Origin: Roseobacter sp. HKCCD6576-2
GTDB taxonomy: Bacteria; Pseudomonadota; Alphaproteobacteria; Rhodobacterales; Rhodobacteraceae
Direction of reading: 5' to 3'
DNA: 64,000 nt
Assembly: GCF_013179285.1 (NCBI RefSeq)
Contig: NZ_WVNW01000004.1
Coordinates: forward strand, 1-64,000
The notes below the pieces were generated by a model. It worked only from the letters and a program-made list of their open reading frames with translations. It made no database searches and had not been told where the DNA came from. The position numbers were made by a program, and so were the translations under genes. Within the stretch, counting starts at the first letter, position 1, and each line of letters begins with the position of its first letter. This document shows positions 45,849-55,696 of the stretch, piece by piece.

Positions 45849-48497
45849 TCAGAACTGGTCCAACAGCCGACGCAGGTATTCGAGCTCGATCTCGGGACGC
45901 TCCTGCTCTGCGGAGCGACGACGGATCTCGTCCAAAAGCTCACGCGCCCGGCGGAACGCCTCTTCGCGTTGCTCAAACCCTTCCTCCGACCCAAAGGCAC
46001 CCGAGTTGCCCGCCTGACGGCCCAGTGGGTCCTGCAAGGGCCGATCCGGTTGCATGGTGCCATCGGCCTGCCCCTGCCCCGGCTCCTGCGCGCCTTCCTC
46101 TTGTGCCAAGGCGCGGCCCAATTCGCTCATCCCATCGCGAAGCGCTTCCATCGCCTCTGATTGGCTGTCCAGCGCATCGGCCAAATCACCGCGCCCCAGC
46201 GCATCGGCCGCCTCATCCATGGCCCGCTCAGCATCTTCCAGGGCGCGCTGTGCCGCCTCGCCGCCCTCAGTGCCCTCGCCGGGCAGGTTGAAGGCCTGTT
46301 CCTCCAACTGACGGCGCAAATCCTCTTGGCGCTCGGCCAGACTGCGGCCGTCATTCTCGCCGCCCTGGCCTTGGCCCTGCTGCAGGCCATCTTGGGGCGG
46401 CTGGCCGCTTTGTGAGCCGCCTTGCCCATCTTGGGTTTGATCGCTCGGCTGGCCTTGTTGCTGGCCTTCCTGGCCGGGCTGCACCGGTTGGCTCTGCTGG
46501 CCCTGCCCTTGTTGGCTCTGCTGACCGGGCTGGCCCTGCTGCGGGTTTGGACGGCCTGGGTTGAACTGCTCCTGCAACTCCCGGAAGCTGTCATCGCTGA
46601 GGTCTTGTTGATCGCGCAGCGTGTCTTGCAGATCCTGCATCGTTTGCTCGCCCGGGGTCCGCGGCCCGTCGCCGCCTTCCCCTTGGGTGATCTGCATGTT
46701 TTCCATCATCTGGCGCAGCGCATCGAGCATTTCCTGCGCCTCGGCCATCCGGCCCTGCTGCATCAGCTCTTCGATCCGGCGCAGCATCTCGTCGAGATCG
46801 GCCATGGACATCTCCATGGTCTCTCCCGATTGATCCGGCTGATCCTCGCCTGGCTGCGCGTTTTCGGCGAGCTGCTGCATATAGTCGTCCATCGCCTGGC
46901 GCAGCTCATCCATCAATTGCGCGATTTCCTCATCGCTCGCGCCCTGACGCATCGCCTCCGAGAGTCGATCCTGCGCCCGGCGGAGCCGTTCCAGTGCATC
47001 GGCCAAATCGCCCTCTTCAAGCTGGATCGCCGCATTCCAGAGAATCTCCGCCACCTGATCCCGGGTCTCAACTGATAGGCTATCTACCCCGCTTTCCAAC
47101 CGGCGGATCGCGGTGCGGACCATCAGATACGCCCCGTCATCGTCAAACACACCTTCGGGCCGGTGGCTGACAGCACGCAGGATTTGCGCCGCGCGCGCCG
47201 CATTCTCGCGTGACCAAAGAATATCACGACGTTGTTCGATGAGTGCGTTGGCCAGCGGGTCAAAGAACCGGCGGCCCGGCAGGCGCGCAATCGCCTCGCG
47301 GATCGTCCCAATCTGACCAGCGTCATCCACCACCGTCAGCGTCACGGTGACCGGCAGATTGGCAAACGGGTGCTGCGACAGATCCTCGACCAGCAATTCC
47401 GAGAACTCCGACCGAGAGCCGGAAAACGGCATCGGTAGGTCGAGCACCAGCGCCTCGCGCGGCTCTGGCTCCACAGCCAGGCCAAAGCGCCGGTCCGCCG
47501 CCTCGGCATCCAGCATCAACCGGGCTTGCCCCGAGATTACCGCGTAGTCATCGGTCGCCGTGTAGGTGAACTGCATCTGCCCCGGTGGAACGCCGGTCAT
47601 ATCTCCATCCATGACAACAGCAGGCGGCTGATCCATCAGCATGGAAATCTGCCAACTGCGCCCGTTTGGCCCCTCAATGGCGACCTCGCCGGAGCGCTCC
47701 AGCACCAAGTCTTGCGCCGGTGCGGTGGCATCTGTATCGGACTCGACTGCGGCCGCCATCACACTCTGGCGGAGGCTTAGCGCACCCGCTTCGCCATAGA
47801 ACCGTACGGTGATGCGCGACCCCGCCGGGGCTTCAAACGCGGCTTGGGTGATATCGTTGAGATAGAGCGAGGGCAGCCCGGTATAGAGCGGCGGCTCGAC
47901 CCAACCTTCCCAGCTTGGGCCGCTGATCGTGGCCTCGCCCGTGCCGATCACCACATCGCCCATATCGCCGACCCGCCAGACGGACCCGAAGAGCAGCGCC
48001 ATGGCAAAGGCGACCCCCGCCACATAGCGCAGCGCATAAGGGTCTCGGTCTGAGAGGCGCAAATCCGGCTCGGGCGCGCGGGCGGCGGCCACTTTCTCGG
48101 CCATCCGCGCCACATGCGCGGCCCAGACCGATTGCGAGGCTGGGTCATCCGCTCCCACGGCAGGCGTGTCGATCAAGGCAGTGATTGGGCGACCTGGCAG
48201 CGTCCGGTCGAGCCTGTCCAACGCCTCCGCCGGCGTCGGCATCTCAAAAATACGGATACCTTTGACTGCAAACCAAATCAGAGCGGCCATGGTGAGACCC
48301 AAGGCAACCCACAATAACTCAAGCGGCAACGCATCCGCCGCGCCAAAAGCAAACAGCGCGACCGCCAGCAACACAATCGTCCAAACCGGCCAAAACGCCC
48401 GCACAACCCGCTCGGCAACCATACCCAGACGGGTCAGGCGCAGCGGCCAGATCAGACGCCTCAACGCGGCGTCATTGGAAGGGGTTTGATCCGTCAT
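45849..48497 (-). CDS. TIGR02302/DUF4175 family membrane protein
   Basis: The 882-aa protein has two N-terminal spans (about 30-70) and a third near 155, a large periplasmic-type domain, then alpha-helical Gln/Glu-rich segments. Residues about 640-715 form a Gly/Gln/Ser/Pro low-complexity stretch (for example QQSQQGQGQQSQ), encoded near 46380-46560. The family is restricted to alphaproteobacteria and is uncharacterised. It follows lysA on the same strand and converges with the zinc-ribbon gene. Confidence 0.9.
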   Translation of the reverse strand: MTDQTPSNDAALRRLIWPLRLTRLGMVAERVVRAFWPVWTIVLLAVALFAFGAADALPLELLWVALGLTMAALIWFAVKGIRIFEMPTPAEALDRLDRTLPGRPITALIDTPAVGADDPASQSVWAAHVARMAEKVAAARAPEPDLRLSDRDPYALRYVAGVAFAMALLFGSVWRVGDMGDVVIGTGEATISGPSWEGWVEPPLYTGLPSLYLNDITQAAFEAPAGSRITVRFYGEAGALSLRQSVMAAAVESDTDATAPAQDLVLERSGEVAIEGPNGRSWQISMLMDQPPAVVMDGDMTGVPPGQMQFTYTATDDYAVISGQARLMLDAEAADRRFGLAVEPEPREALVLDLPMPFSGSRSEFSELLVEDLSQHPFANLPVTVTLTVVDDAGQIGTIREAIARLPGRRFFDPLANALIEQRRDILWSRENAARAAQILRAVSHRPEGVFDDDGAYLMVRTAIRRLESGVDSLSVETRDQVAEILWNAAIQLEEGDLADALERLRRAQDRLSEAMRQGASDEEIAQLMDELRQAMDDYMQQLAENAQPGEDQPDQSGETMEMSMADLDEMLRRIEELMQQGRMAEAQEMLDALRQMMENMQITQGEGGDGPRTPGEQTMQDLQDTLRDQQDLSDDSFRELQEQFNPGRPNPQQGQPGQQSQQGQGQQSQPVQPGQEGQQQGQPSDQTQDGQGGSQSGQPPQDGLQQGQGQGGENDGRSLAERQEDLRRQLEEQAFNLPGEGTEGGEAAQRALEDAERAMDEAADALGRGDLADALDSQSEAMEALRDGMSELGRALAQEEGAQEPGQGQADGTMQPDRPLQDPLGRQAGNSGAFGSEEGFEQREEAFRRARELLDEIRRRSAEQERPEIELEYLRRLLDQF

Positions 48498-48524
48498 GAT
48501 CCCTTTCGGGGCGGTTTCATGGCA

Positions 48525-49790
48525 TCATAGCCACTCCGGAACGATATCGCGATTAATGATCTCGTCAAATGTCGGTCTTGGGCGGATTACGGCAAATTGA
48601 TCATCTTTCACCAGGACCTCAGGGATCAAAGGCCGCGTGTTATACTCGCTCGACATCACCGCACCATAGGCACCGGCCGAGCGGAACGCGACCAGATCGC
48701 CCGCCCGCAGCGGCGGCATATCGCGCTCTTTGGTGAAGGTATCACCGCTTTCGCAGACCGGGCCGACAATATCATAGCGGGCTTGCTCGACACCCGGCGC
48801 GGGTTCCATCACCGGAACAATATCGTGATACGCCTCATACATCGCCGGGCGGATCAGATCATTCATCGCGGCGTCGAGGATCAGAAAATCCCGCCCCTCG
48901 CCGTGCTTTACATAGATCACGCCCGAGACCATCAGCCCCGCATTGCCCGAGATCAGGCGACCCGGCTCAATCTCCACCTCAACATCCAGATCGCCCACCG
49001 TTCGCTTGATCAGCGCACCGTATTCTGTGGGCAGCGGCGGAGCCTCGTTCGAGCGGGTATAAGGGATGCCCAAACCACCACCGAGGTCCAAGCGCTTGAT
49101 CTCATGCCCATCGGCGCGGAGCTGATGGGTCAACTCTGCTACCTTCAGATAGGCGGCCTCAAACGGTGCCAGATCGGTCAACTGGCTGCCGATATGCACG
49201 TCGATCCCCACGACTTCGAGCCCGGGCAGCGCCGCCGCCATGGCATAAACCTCGCGCGCCCGCGCGATCGGGATGCCGAATTTGTTCTCGGATTTGCCGG
49301 TGGCGATTTTGGCATGGGTCTTGGCGTCCACATCCGGGTTCACCCGAATGGTGACGGGCACTGTTTTGCCCATCGCGCTCGCCACCTGGCTCAAAAGCGT
49401 CATCTCCGGCTCTGATTCCAGATTGACCTGTCGGATGCCGCCGGCCAGCGCCAATTCCATCTCGTCCCGCGTCTTGCCGACGCCCGAGAACACGATCCGC
49501 TCGCCCGGCACACCGGCGGCCTTGGCGCGCAGATACTCCCCGCCGGAGACCACATCCATGCCTGCGCCCAAATCACCAAGTGTCTTGATCACCGCCTGAT
49601 TGCTGTTGGACTTCATCGCGTAACAGACCATATTCGGCAGCCCATCCAGCGCATCTTTGAAAAGCCGGTAATGCCGGGTCAGCGTCGCGGTGGAGTAGAC
49701 ATAGAACGGCGTGCCAACCGCTGCCGCGATCTCGGGCAGGGGCACGTCTTCGGCATGCAGAATGCCGTCGCGATACAGGAAATGATCCAT
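48525..49790 (-). CDS. lysA: Diaminopimelate decarboxylase
   Basis: The 421-aa PLP enzyme makes L-lysine from meso-diaminopimelate. It has the PLP lysine in YAMKSNSNQAV, then GAGMDVVSGGE, DVHIGSQLTD, LDLGGGLGIPY and VGPVCESGDTF. In many relatives argH lies upstream of lysA; here argH is 13 kb away at the window's end. The DUF2834 gene is upstream. Confidence 0.97.
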   Translation of the reverse strand: MDHFLYRDGILHAEDVPLPEIAAAVGTPFYVYSTATLTRHYRLFKDALDGLPNMVCYAMKSNSNQAVIKTLGDLGAGMDVVSGGEYLRAKAAGVPGERIVFSGVGKTRDEMELALAGGIRQVNLESEPEMTLLSQVASAMGKTVPVTIRVNPDVDAKTHAKIATGKSENKFGIPIARAREVYAMAAALPGLEVVGIDVHIGSQLTDLAPFEAAYLKVAELTHQLRADGHEIKRLDLGGGLGIPYTRSNEAPPLPTEYGALIKRTVGDLDVEVEIEPGRLISGNAGLMVSGVIYVKHGEGRDFLILDAAMNDLIRPAMYEAYHDIVPVMEPAPGVEQARYDIVGPVCESGDTFTKERDMPPLRAGDLVAFRSAGAYGAVMSSEYNTRPLIPEVLVKDDQFAVIRPRPTFDEIINRDIVPEWL

Positions 49791-49852
49791 CTTGGGCCTT
49801 TAAATCATATCTCGGGCGCAGGTAGCAGCTTGCGCCGCAGATGCAAAGCGCC

Positions 49853-50170
49853 TCATCCGCGCGGCCTGGAGCGCAGATAGAGATAAAGCGGCAAGCCGCA
49901 ACTCACCCCGATGCAATAGATCGTCGGCACAGCCAGAAGGGAAAGGTAATCCCGGCGCGTGATCGCCTCAGCCAAAATCCAAATCGTCAGCGCCACCGCA
50001 GCAATCGTCAGGTCCCAAACCAGCCCCGAGGTCGCCGCGTTCACATGCCAGGCATCGACCATTGCCATGATCGACCAGGAATTCTCCTGAAACCACGTCA
50101 CGAAGTAATACATCGGCACGACGGTCCCAAGGATCGCGAGGCCGAGATAGGTGAGGCGCAGAATGGACAT
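49853..50170 (-). CDS. DUF2834 membrane protein
   Basis: The 105-aa protein has three membrane spans and matches DUF2834: YLGLAILGTVVPMYYFVTW, SGLVWDLTIAAVALTIWI and a C-terminal CGLPLYLYLRSRP. Function unknown. Between it and ETF-QO lie 191 bases with a possible minus-35 TTGACC (50267-50272) and no further gene. Confidence 0.87.
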   Translation of the reverse strand: MSILRLTYLGLAILGTVVPMYYFVTWFQENSWSIMAMVDAWHVNAATSGLVWDLTIAAVALTIWILAEAITRRDYLSLLAVPTIYCIGVSCGLPLYLYLRSRPRG

Positions 50171-50361
50171 TTTGGTCGCTCCGATAAGGCCAGATTTCCT
50201 GTTGAGATAGTCCAGTCAAACAGCGTCTCAACCGCTTAAAAAACAAGCTGTGATGCGGCGTCACGATTGACCCAAGCCCCCCTGTCGCGCTACGCCTTCG
50301 CGGACGCAGAAATTAGCGACCTCGGGCCGGGGGAGGCCGGGGTCAGCCAAGGGGGACCCAT

Positions 50362-52014
50362 ATGGCCGAGATAGACCGCGAGTCGATGGAATATGATGTG
50401 GTGATCGTGGGGGCGGGCCCGTCGGGGCTTTCCGCTGCGATCCGTCTGAAACAGCTCGACGCCGATCTGAATGTGGTGGTGCTGGAAAAGGGCTCCGAAG
50501 TTGGTGCGCATATCCTCTCTGGTGCGGTGCTCGACCCCGCTGGCCTGGATGCGCTGATCCCCGATTGGAAAGACAAAGGCGCGCCCATCACCGTGCCGGT
50601 CCGGCAGGACAATTTCTACATGCTCGGCGAAGGCGGCGGGGTACGGCTGCCGAATATCATGATGCCGCGGCTGATGAACAATCATGGCAATTACATCGTC
50701 TCCATGGGCAATGTCTGCCGCTGGATGGCCGAACAGGCCGAGGAATTGGGCGTTGAGATTTTTCCCGGCATGGCCTGTTCTGAGCTGGTCTATGGCGACA
50801 ATGGTGAAGTGAAAGGTGTAGTCGCGGGGGAGTTCGGCAAGAACCCCGATGGCACACCGTCTGACGCCTATGAGCCAGGCATGGAACTGCATGGCAAATA
50901 CGTGTTCCTCAGCGAAGGTGTGCGTGGGTCGCTCACCAAAGAGGTGATGGAGAAATACAATCTCTCAGAGGGTCGAGGGCCGCAGAAGTTCGGCCTGGGC
51001 ATGAAAGAGATTTGGGAGATCGACCCGGACAAGCATCGCGAAGGCACAGTGACCCACACGATGGGCTGGCCCCTTGGCAAGAATGCCGGCGGCGGCTCCT
51101 TCATCTATCATCTTGAGAATAATCAGGTTTATGTCGGGTTTGTGGTCCATCTGAACTACGAAAACCCCTATCTCTACCCCTATATGGAGTTCCAGCGCTT
51201 CAAGCATCATCCGATGGTGGCGGAGCTTCTGAAGGGCGGCAAACGGGTCGCCTATGGCGCGCGCGCGATCTCGGAAGGCGGCTGGCAGTCGATGCCCAAG
51301 GCCTGCTTCCCCGGTGGTGCCATCCTTGGCTGCGGTGTGGGCCTGGTGAACGTGCCCCGGATCAAGGGCAACCACAACGCAATGCTCTCAGGCAAAGCGG
51401 CGGCAGAAGCGGCCTATGAGGCGATCCAAGCGGGCCGCGCCAGTGATGAACTCGAAACCTATGAAAGCGAGCTGCGGTCTGGCCCGATTGCCAAAGACCT
51501 CAAGCGCGTCCGCAATGTGAAGCCGCTCTGGTCGCGCTATGGGCTGATGGGTGGGCTGATGCTCGGCGGCATGGACATGTGGACCGCGAACATCACCGGG
51601 CTGACCCTCTTCGGCACGATGAAACATCACAAAAACGATGCCGAACACACCGGCAAGGCGAAGGATTTCGAGCCGATCGACTATCCGAAACCCGACGGGG
51701 TGTTGAGCTTCGACCGGCTGACCAATGTCAGCTTCTCGATGACCAATCACGAGGAAAGCCAACCGGCGCATCTGACGCTGAAAGACGCCAGCATTCCGAT
51801 CTCGGTCAACCTGCCGGAATATGCCGAACCGGCGCAGCGCTATTGCCCGGCAGGCGTCTATGAGGTGGTGGAAGAAGACGGCCAAGAGCCGCGCTTTGTA
51901 ATCAACTTCCAAAACTGCGTGCACTGCAAGACCTGCGACATCAAAGACCCGTTGCAGAACATCCACTGGACAGTGCCGCAGGGGGGCGACGGGCCAAACT
52001 ACCCCAATATGTGA
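50362..52014 (+). CDS. etfD: Electron transfer flavoprotein-ubiquinone oxidoreductase
   Basis: The 550-aa membrane-associated flavo-iron-sulfur enzyme passes electrons from ETF to ubiquinone. It has the FAD motif VVIVGAGPSGLSAAIRL, the quinone-site region and the C-terminal 4Fe-4S ligands FQNCVHCKTCDIKDP. ATG 50362 has AAGGGGGA upstream. It completes the path from acyl-CoA dehydrogenases (Mcd) through ETF (etfA at 1-683) to the respiratory chain. Confidence 0.97.
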   Translation: MAEIDRESMEYDVVIVGAGPSGLSAAIRLKQLDADLNVVVLEKGSEVGAHILSGAVLDPAGLDALIPDWKDKGAPITVPVRQDNFYMLGEGGGVRLPNIMMPRLMNNHGNYIVSMGNVCRWMAEQAEELGVEIFPGMACSELVYGDNGEVKGVVAGEFGKNPDGTPSDAYEPGMELHGKYVFLSEGVRGSLTKEVMEKYNLSEGRGPQKFGLGMKEIWEIDPDKHREGTVTHTMGWPLGKNAGGGSFIYHLENNQVYVGFVVHLNYENPYLYPYMEFQRFKHHPMVAELLKGGKRVAYGARAISEGGWQSMPKACFPGGAILGCGVGLVNVPRIKGNHNAMLSGKAAAEAAYEAIQAGRASDELETYESELRSGPIAKDLKRVRNVKPLWSRYGLMGGLMLGGMDMWTANITGLTLFGTMKHHKNDAEHTGKAKDFEPIDYPKPDGVLSFDRLTNVSFSMTNHEESQPAHLTLKDASIPISVNLPEYAEPAQRYCPAGVYEVVEEDGQEPRFVINFQNCVHCKTCDIKDPLQNIHWTVPQGGDGPNYPNM

Positions 52015-52028
52015 TCACTTCCGCATCA

Positions 52029-52049
52029 GGCGGGCGCTGGTCGCCCGCC
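52029..52049 (+). other. Perfect hairpin after ETF-QO
   Basis: GGCGGGCG (52029-52036) and CGCCCGCC (52042-52049) form an 8-bp stem around CTGGT, 14 bases after the ETF-QO stop and 64 before the TPR gene. There is no T run, so a Rho-independent terminator is not certain. A shorter hairpin with the same core GCGCTGGTCGC lies at 54641-54655 after ispE. Confidence 0.5.
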
Positions 52050-52113
52050 GACGCATTGCCTATCCCCGGTCGGGCACCTAGTCTCAGACCCAATTGTGAA
52101 CCGGAGAACGCGC

Positions 52114-53808
52114 ATGCGCCTTGCCGCCCTGACTTTTGTTGCCCTTCTGGGTCTTGGTCTGATCCTGCCCAACCCGTCGGCGGCGCAAAACCAGATGGGG
52201 CTTGCTGGCTCCTATCTCGCAGCGCGCCAGGCGGTGATTGATGGCGATCACCGCGAAGCCGCGCTCTATTTCGAGCGCGCCATGCAACGCGATCCGGATA
52301 ACACCGGGCTGATCGGCAACGCGCTCTTGGCCCGGGCCGCCCTTGGCCAGTGGAATCGTGCCCTAGAAGTCGCGGCGCGCCTGCCCGCCGATCAAGACGG
52401 GCGTGAATTGGCGCAGATGGTGGAGCAAGTCGCACGCATCCGCGACGGCGACCTGGCGGGCGCCCTGGCGGCGATTGCGGCGGAAGAGGCCGTGGGGCCG
52501 CTGATCGATGGGCTGACCTCTGCGTGGCTGCATCTGGGCGAAGGCGATATGAGCCGGGCCGTGGCCGAGTTCGAAGAGATCGCCAGCGATGGCGCTTTGG
52601 CCCAGATCGCCCAGTACCACCTCGCCCTGGCGCGCGCCGTTGTCGGCGACTTCGAAGGGGCGGATGCGATCCTTTCTGGCGAGACCTACGGCCCACTGCA
52701 GGTCACCTCGCGCGGCGTGCGGGCGCATGCGCAAGTCCTTGTCCAGTTGGACCGCCAGGCGGACGCGTTGGAGCTTCTCGATCTCGCCATTGGCTCCGTC
52801 CCTGACCCGGTTCTTCTGGCGCTGCGCGACGCGATCGCCGCCGATCCAACCCGGCCCTATGATTTTCTGATCAGTGCCCAACAAGGTGTGGCCGAGGTGT
52901 TCTACACCCTTGCGCAGGGCCTTGGCAGTGATAGCGGCCCAACCCTGCCGCTGATCTATGCCCGGGCTGCGCATGTCATCGACCCCACGCATGGTGACGC
53001 ACTCCTTTTGGCGGCGGAACTGCTGATCGCGGATGATCAACCACATCTCGCGGCAGATACCTATGCGGAACTCCCTGCCGATCAGCCTGCCTTCATCACC
53101 GGTCAGATGGGCCGTGCCGAAGCCCTCTTCGAAATGGACCGACAAGAGGATGCGGTTGCGGTTCTGCAAGCTCTGGCCACCGATCATCCAGACCAAACCT
53201 CGGTCCATGCCCGGCTTGGCGACATGCTGCGCCGGATGGAACGCTTCGGTGAGGCCATCGTTGCCTATGATGCCGCGATGGCTCAGATCGACCGGGAACA
53301 GCCCCGCCACTGGCTGCTGTTTTACACCCGCGCCATTTCCCTGGAACGCGAAGGCCGTTGGGAGGAGGCCGAAGCCGATTTCCGGCATGCGCTGGAACTG
53401 AATCCTGACCAGCCGCAAGTTTTGAACTATCTCGGCTATTCCTTGGTCGAACAGCGCCGGAACTTGGACGAGGCCCTGGACATGATCGAACGCGCCGTCG
53501 CCGCGGAGCCGCGCTCAGGCTATATCGTCGACAGCTTGGGATGGGTCCTCTACCGCCTTGAACGCTTCGATGAAGCAGTGGCGCCGATGGAGCGCGCGGT
53601 GGAGCTTCTGCCAAACGATCCGATCATCAATGACCATCTCGGCGATGTCTATTACATGGTCGGCCGGTTCCGCGAAGCCGAATTCCAATGGCATCGGGCG
53701 CTTTCCTTTGAACCCGAAGAGGAAGACGCCGTGCGCATACGCCTCAAGCTTGAGATCGGCTTGACCCGGGTTTTGGAGCAAGAGGCCGCCCAAGGCGAAA
53801 CCCAGTGA
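52114..53808 (+). CDS. Secreted tetratricopeptide-repeat protein
   Basis: The 564-aa protein has a signal peptide (LAALTFVALLGLGLILP, cleavage after SAA near 24) and many TPR units, clearest at the C-terminus (EAEADFRHALELNPDQPQ, EALDMIERAVAAEP, EAVAPMERAVELLPNDP). It probably acts as a protein-binding scaffold in the periplasm or outer-membrane side. ATG 52114 has GGAGAA upstream; GTG 52096 is in frame. It overlaps ispE by 4 bases. Confidence 0.88.
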   Translation: MRLAALTFVALLGLGLILPNPSAAQNQMGLAGSYLAARQAVIDGDHREAALYFERAMQRDPDNTGLIGNALLARAALGQWNRALEVAARLPADQDGRELAQMVEQVARIRDGDLAGALAAIAAEEAVGPLIDGLTSAWLHLGEGDMSRAVAEFEEIASDGALAQIAQYHLALARAVVGDFEGADAILSGETYGPLQVTSRGVRAHAQVLVQLDRQADALELLDLAIGSVPDPVLLALRDAIAADPTRPYDFLISAQQGVAEVFYTLAQGLGSDSGPTLPLIYARAAHVIDPTHGDALLLAAELLIADDQPHLAADTYAELPADQPAFITGQMGRAEALFEMDRQEDAVAVLQALATDHPDQTSVHARLGDMLRRMERFGEAIVAYDAAMAQIDREQPRHWLLFYTRAISLEREGRWEEAEADFRHALELNPDQPQVLNYLGYSLVEQRRNLDEALDMIERAVAAEPRSGYIVDSLGWVLYRLERFDEAVAPMERAVELLPNDPIINDHLGDVYYMVGRFREAEFQWHRALSFEPEEEDAVRIRLKLEIGLTRVLEQEAAQGETQ

Positions 53809-54638
53809 CATCGACCAGCGCGTTTGCGCCTGCGAAAATCAACCTTGCGCTGCATGTCACCGGGCGACGCGATGACGGCTATCACCTGCTCGACTCGCTG
53901 GTGGTCTTTGCGGATATCGGAGATCGGCTGCATTTCGATCTCGCCGATAGCGTGACCCTGAAAGTCATGGGCCCCCGCGCGGCTGGTGTGCCCGAAGGGC
54001 CGGACAACCTTGTGCTGCAAGCCGCTCGACTGTTTGGGCCGGACCTTGGGGCTGACATCGTGTTGGAGAAACATCTCCCAAATGCTGCGGGGATCGGCGG
54101 CGGGTCGGCAGATGCCGCCGCAACGCTTCTGGGTCTGGCCGCCCTCTGGGATCGCCCCTTGCCGAAAATGTCCGACATCGTCTCGCTTGGTGCGGATCTG
54201 CCGGTGTGTCTTGCCGGATGCCCGACTCGCATGGGTGGCATCGGTGACGAGTTGGAGGGCGTCCCACCGCTCCCCAGGCTCTGGCTTGTCCTGGTGAACC
54301 CTGGCGTCGCTGTGCCCACAGGGTCAGTTTTCCGCAGGTTGAAGACGGTTAACAACCCTGGCTTGTCCGATCCGAACTGGCATGATTTTCCAAGCTTTAT
54401 CAGATGGCTCTGCGGCCAGCGCAACGATCTCGAAAGCCCGGCCCTAGCGTTGGCACCCGAGATCGGGACCGTTTTGGACAGGCTCAATGCCCGCCCCGGC
54501 TGCGCCCTCGCCCGGATGAGCGGATCAGGCGCCACGTGTTTCGGTCTTTTCGAAACGGAACCCGCCGCGCGTGAGGCCACCCATGCTATCGGCGCGGCCT
54601 ATCCCGGCTGGTGGGTGCGCGCGGCCCCCGTCCTTTAG
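53805..54638 (+). CDS. ispE: 4-diphosphocytidyl-2-C-methyl-D-erythritol kinase
   Basis: The 277-aa GHMP kinase phosphorylates CDP-methylerythritol in the MEP pathway. It has APAKINLALHVTGRRDDGYH, the ATP loop PNAAGIGGGSADAA and MSGSGATCFGLF. The GTG start overlaps the TPR gene stop. ispH is at 28070-29020. Confidence 0.96.
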   Translation: MTSTSAFAPAKINLALHVTGRRDDGYHLLDSLVVFADIGDRLHFDLADSVTLKVMGPRAAGVPEGPDNLVLQAARLFGPDLGADIVLEKHLPNAAGIGGGSADAAATLLGLAALWDRPLPKMSDIVSLGADLPVCLAGCPTRMGGIGDELEGVPPLPRLWLVLVNPGVAVPTGSVFRRLKTVNNPGLSDPNWHDFPSFIRWLCGQRNDLESPALALAPEIGTVLDRLNARPGCALARMSGSGATCFGLFETEPAAREATHAIGAAYPGWWVRAAPVL

Positions 54639-54676
54639 AACGCGCTGGTCGCGTCTGGAGAAAATCCACACGCCCG

Positions 54677-55491
54677 CTATCTCAACATCTCAAAAGACGT
54701 GATGCGCCCCCGAAAATACGGCGCATAGATTCCGTCATCGACATAACCGACTTCCCCGGCGCGCGGCACACTGCGCCCGCCGATCTCGCCATATTCCGAG
54801 AACACACCGCGCCACGCCCGAAGGACCGTTTGACCACTCGATACATCCGGGCGGCCCTCGGCGAAGACCTCCACAATGTCGCCCGCATCATCGAAACGAA
54901 ACTGCACAACAGCCGGGGGGGGGACAGCGGCAAAGCGGCCTCAACCGTATTGGCGTCAATCGCCCGCCAGATGATGGATCGGTTCGACAAGATCGCATCC
55001 GGCGCCCAGGGGAGCTCGACCAGATACCGCATCGCCTCGCCGATATCGGCCTCCGGCCCATCGAACCGCGCCACCCTGATCGCCCCAAGCAGCCGCACTT
55101 CCAATAGACCTGCGCCATCGGTAAATCGGTCGATCACCCGCACCAAAGGAAGGGGCCAGCCCGCGCCGTCTGCCACCCAGACGAAGCCTGGTTCGGCGAT
55201 GGCGATATGCTGTCGGGCGGTCATGGTTGACCAGTTTTCGCCCTGCAGCATCCGGGCCTCCTGCGTCAGGCGAACGGCGCGCGGCATACCACCCTGCCCG
55301 GCCAAACTCCGTTCCGCAAAACGCCGCATGAGCTCGGGGATTTCTTCCGGATCACGCGCCTCGGGCGTTAGGGCCGCACGGATCATCGCCTCCTGCCGCG
55401 CCACCTCTGCCGTGAAGCCCCGCGCCAAGATCAGCACAGCAAAGATGACGGTCGCCAAGAGGACAAAACAGATGATGATCGAGATCTTCAT
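54677..55491 (-). pseudogene. DUF6544/DUF6920-like protein, split by a frameshift in a G9 tract
   Basis: One open frame runs from ATG 55491 (MKISIIICFVLLATVIFAV, a signal anchor) to the poly-G run at 54915-54923, then drifts into non-protein-like sequence. A second frame after the run continues VQFRFDDAGDIVEVFAEG and ends at 54677. Joining them by one extra G (ten) or two fewer (seven) gives about 271 aa of the DUF6544/DUF6920 kind. It may be a true pseudogene, a slippage-controlled gene or an assembly error in the homopolymer. Confidence 0.75.
54915..54923. repeat. Homopolymeric G9 tract within a coding region
   Basis: Nine consecutive G on the plus strand (nine C in the coding strand) lie where the DUF6544-like frame breaks. 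Runs of this length are slippage-prone in vivo and error-prone in sequencing. Confidence 0.85.
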
Positions 55492-55696
55492 TGGAACCCT
55501 TCCGCCAAATGCAATGACACCCTGCCCTCCGCGCATCTGAGTGTCCTTAATCTATCGCAACGCCGCGATAGGCCGCCTAACCCGCCTGCAGAATCGTCGC
55601 AGATGACACTGAAATGGCACCTTCATCGCGGACACTCGAACAAACAGCGGAAAGGCATGTTAACTAATTGATAAAAATGAAAAAGCGGCGCAGGCC

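Noticed and set aside
46380-46560. Possible tandem-repeat or CRISPR-like array
   Set aside because: The repetition comes from Gln/Gly codons inside the TIGR02302 gene; there is no regular repeat-spacer pattern.
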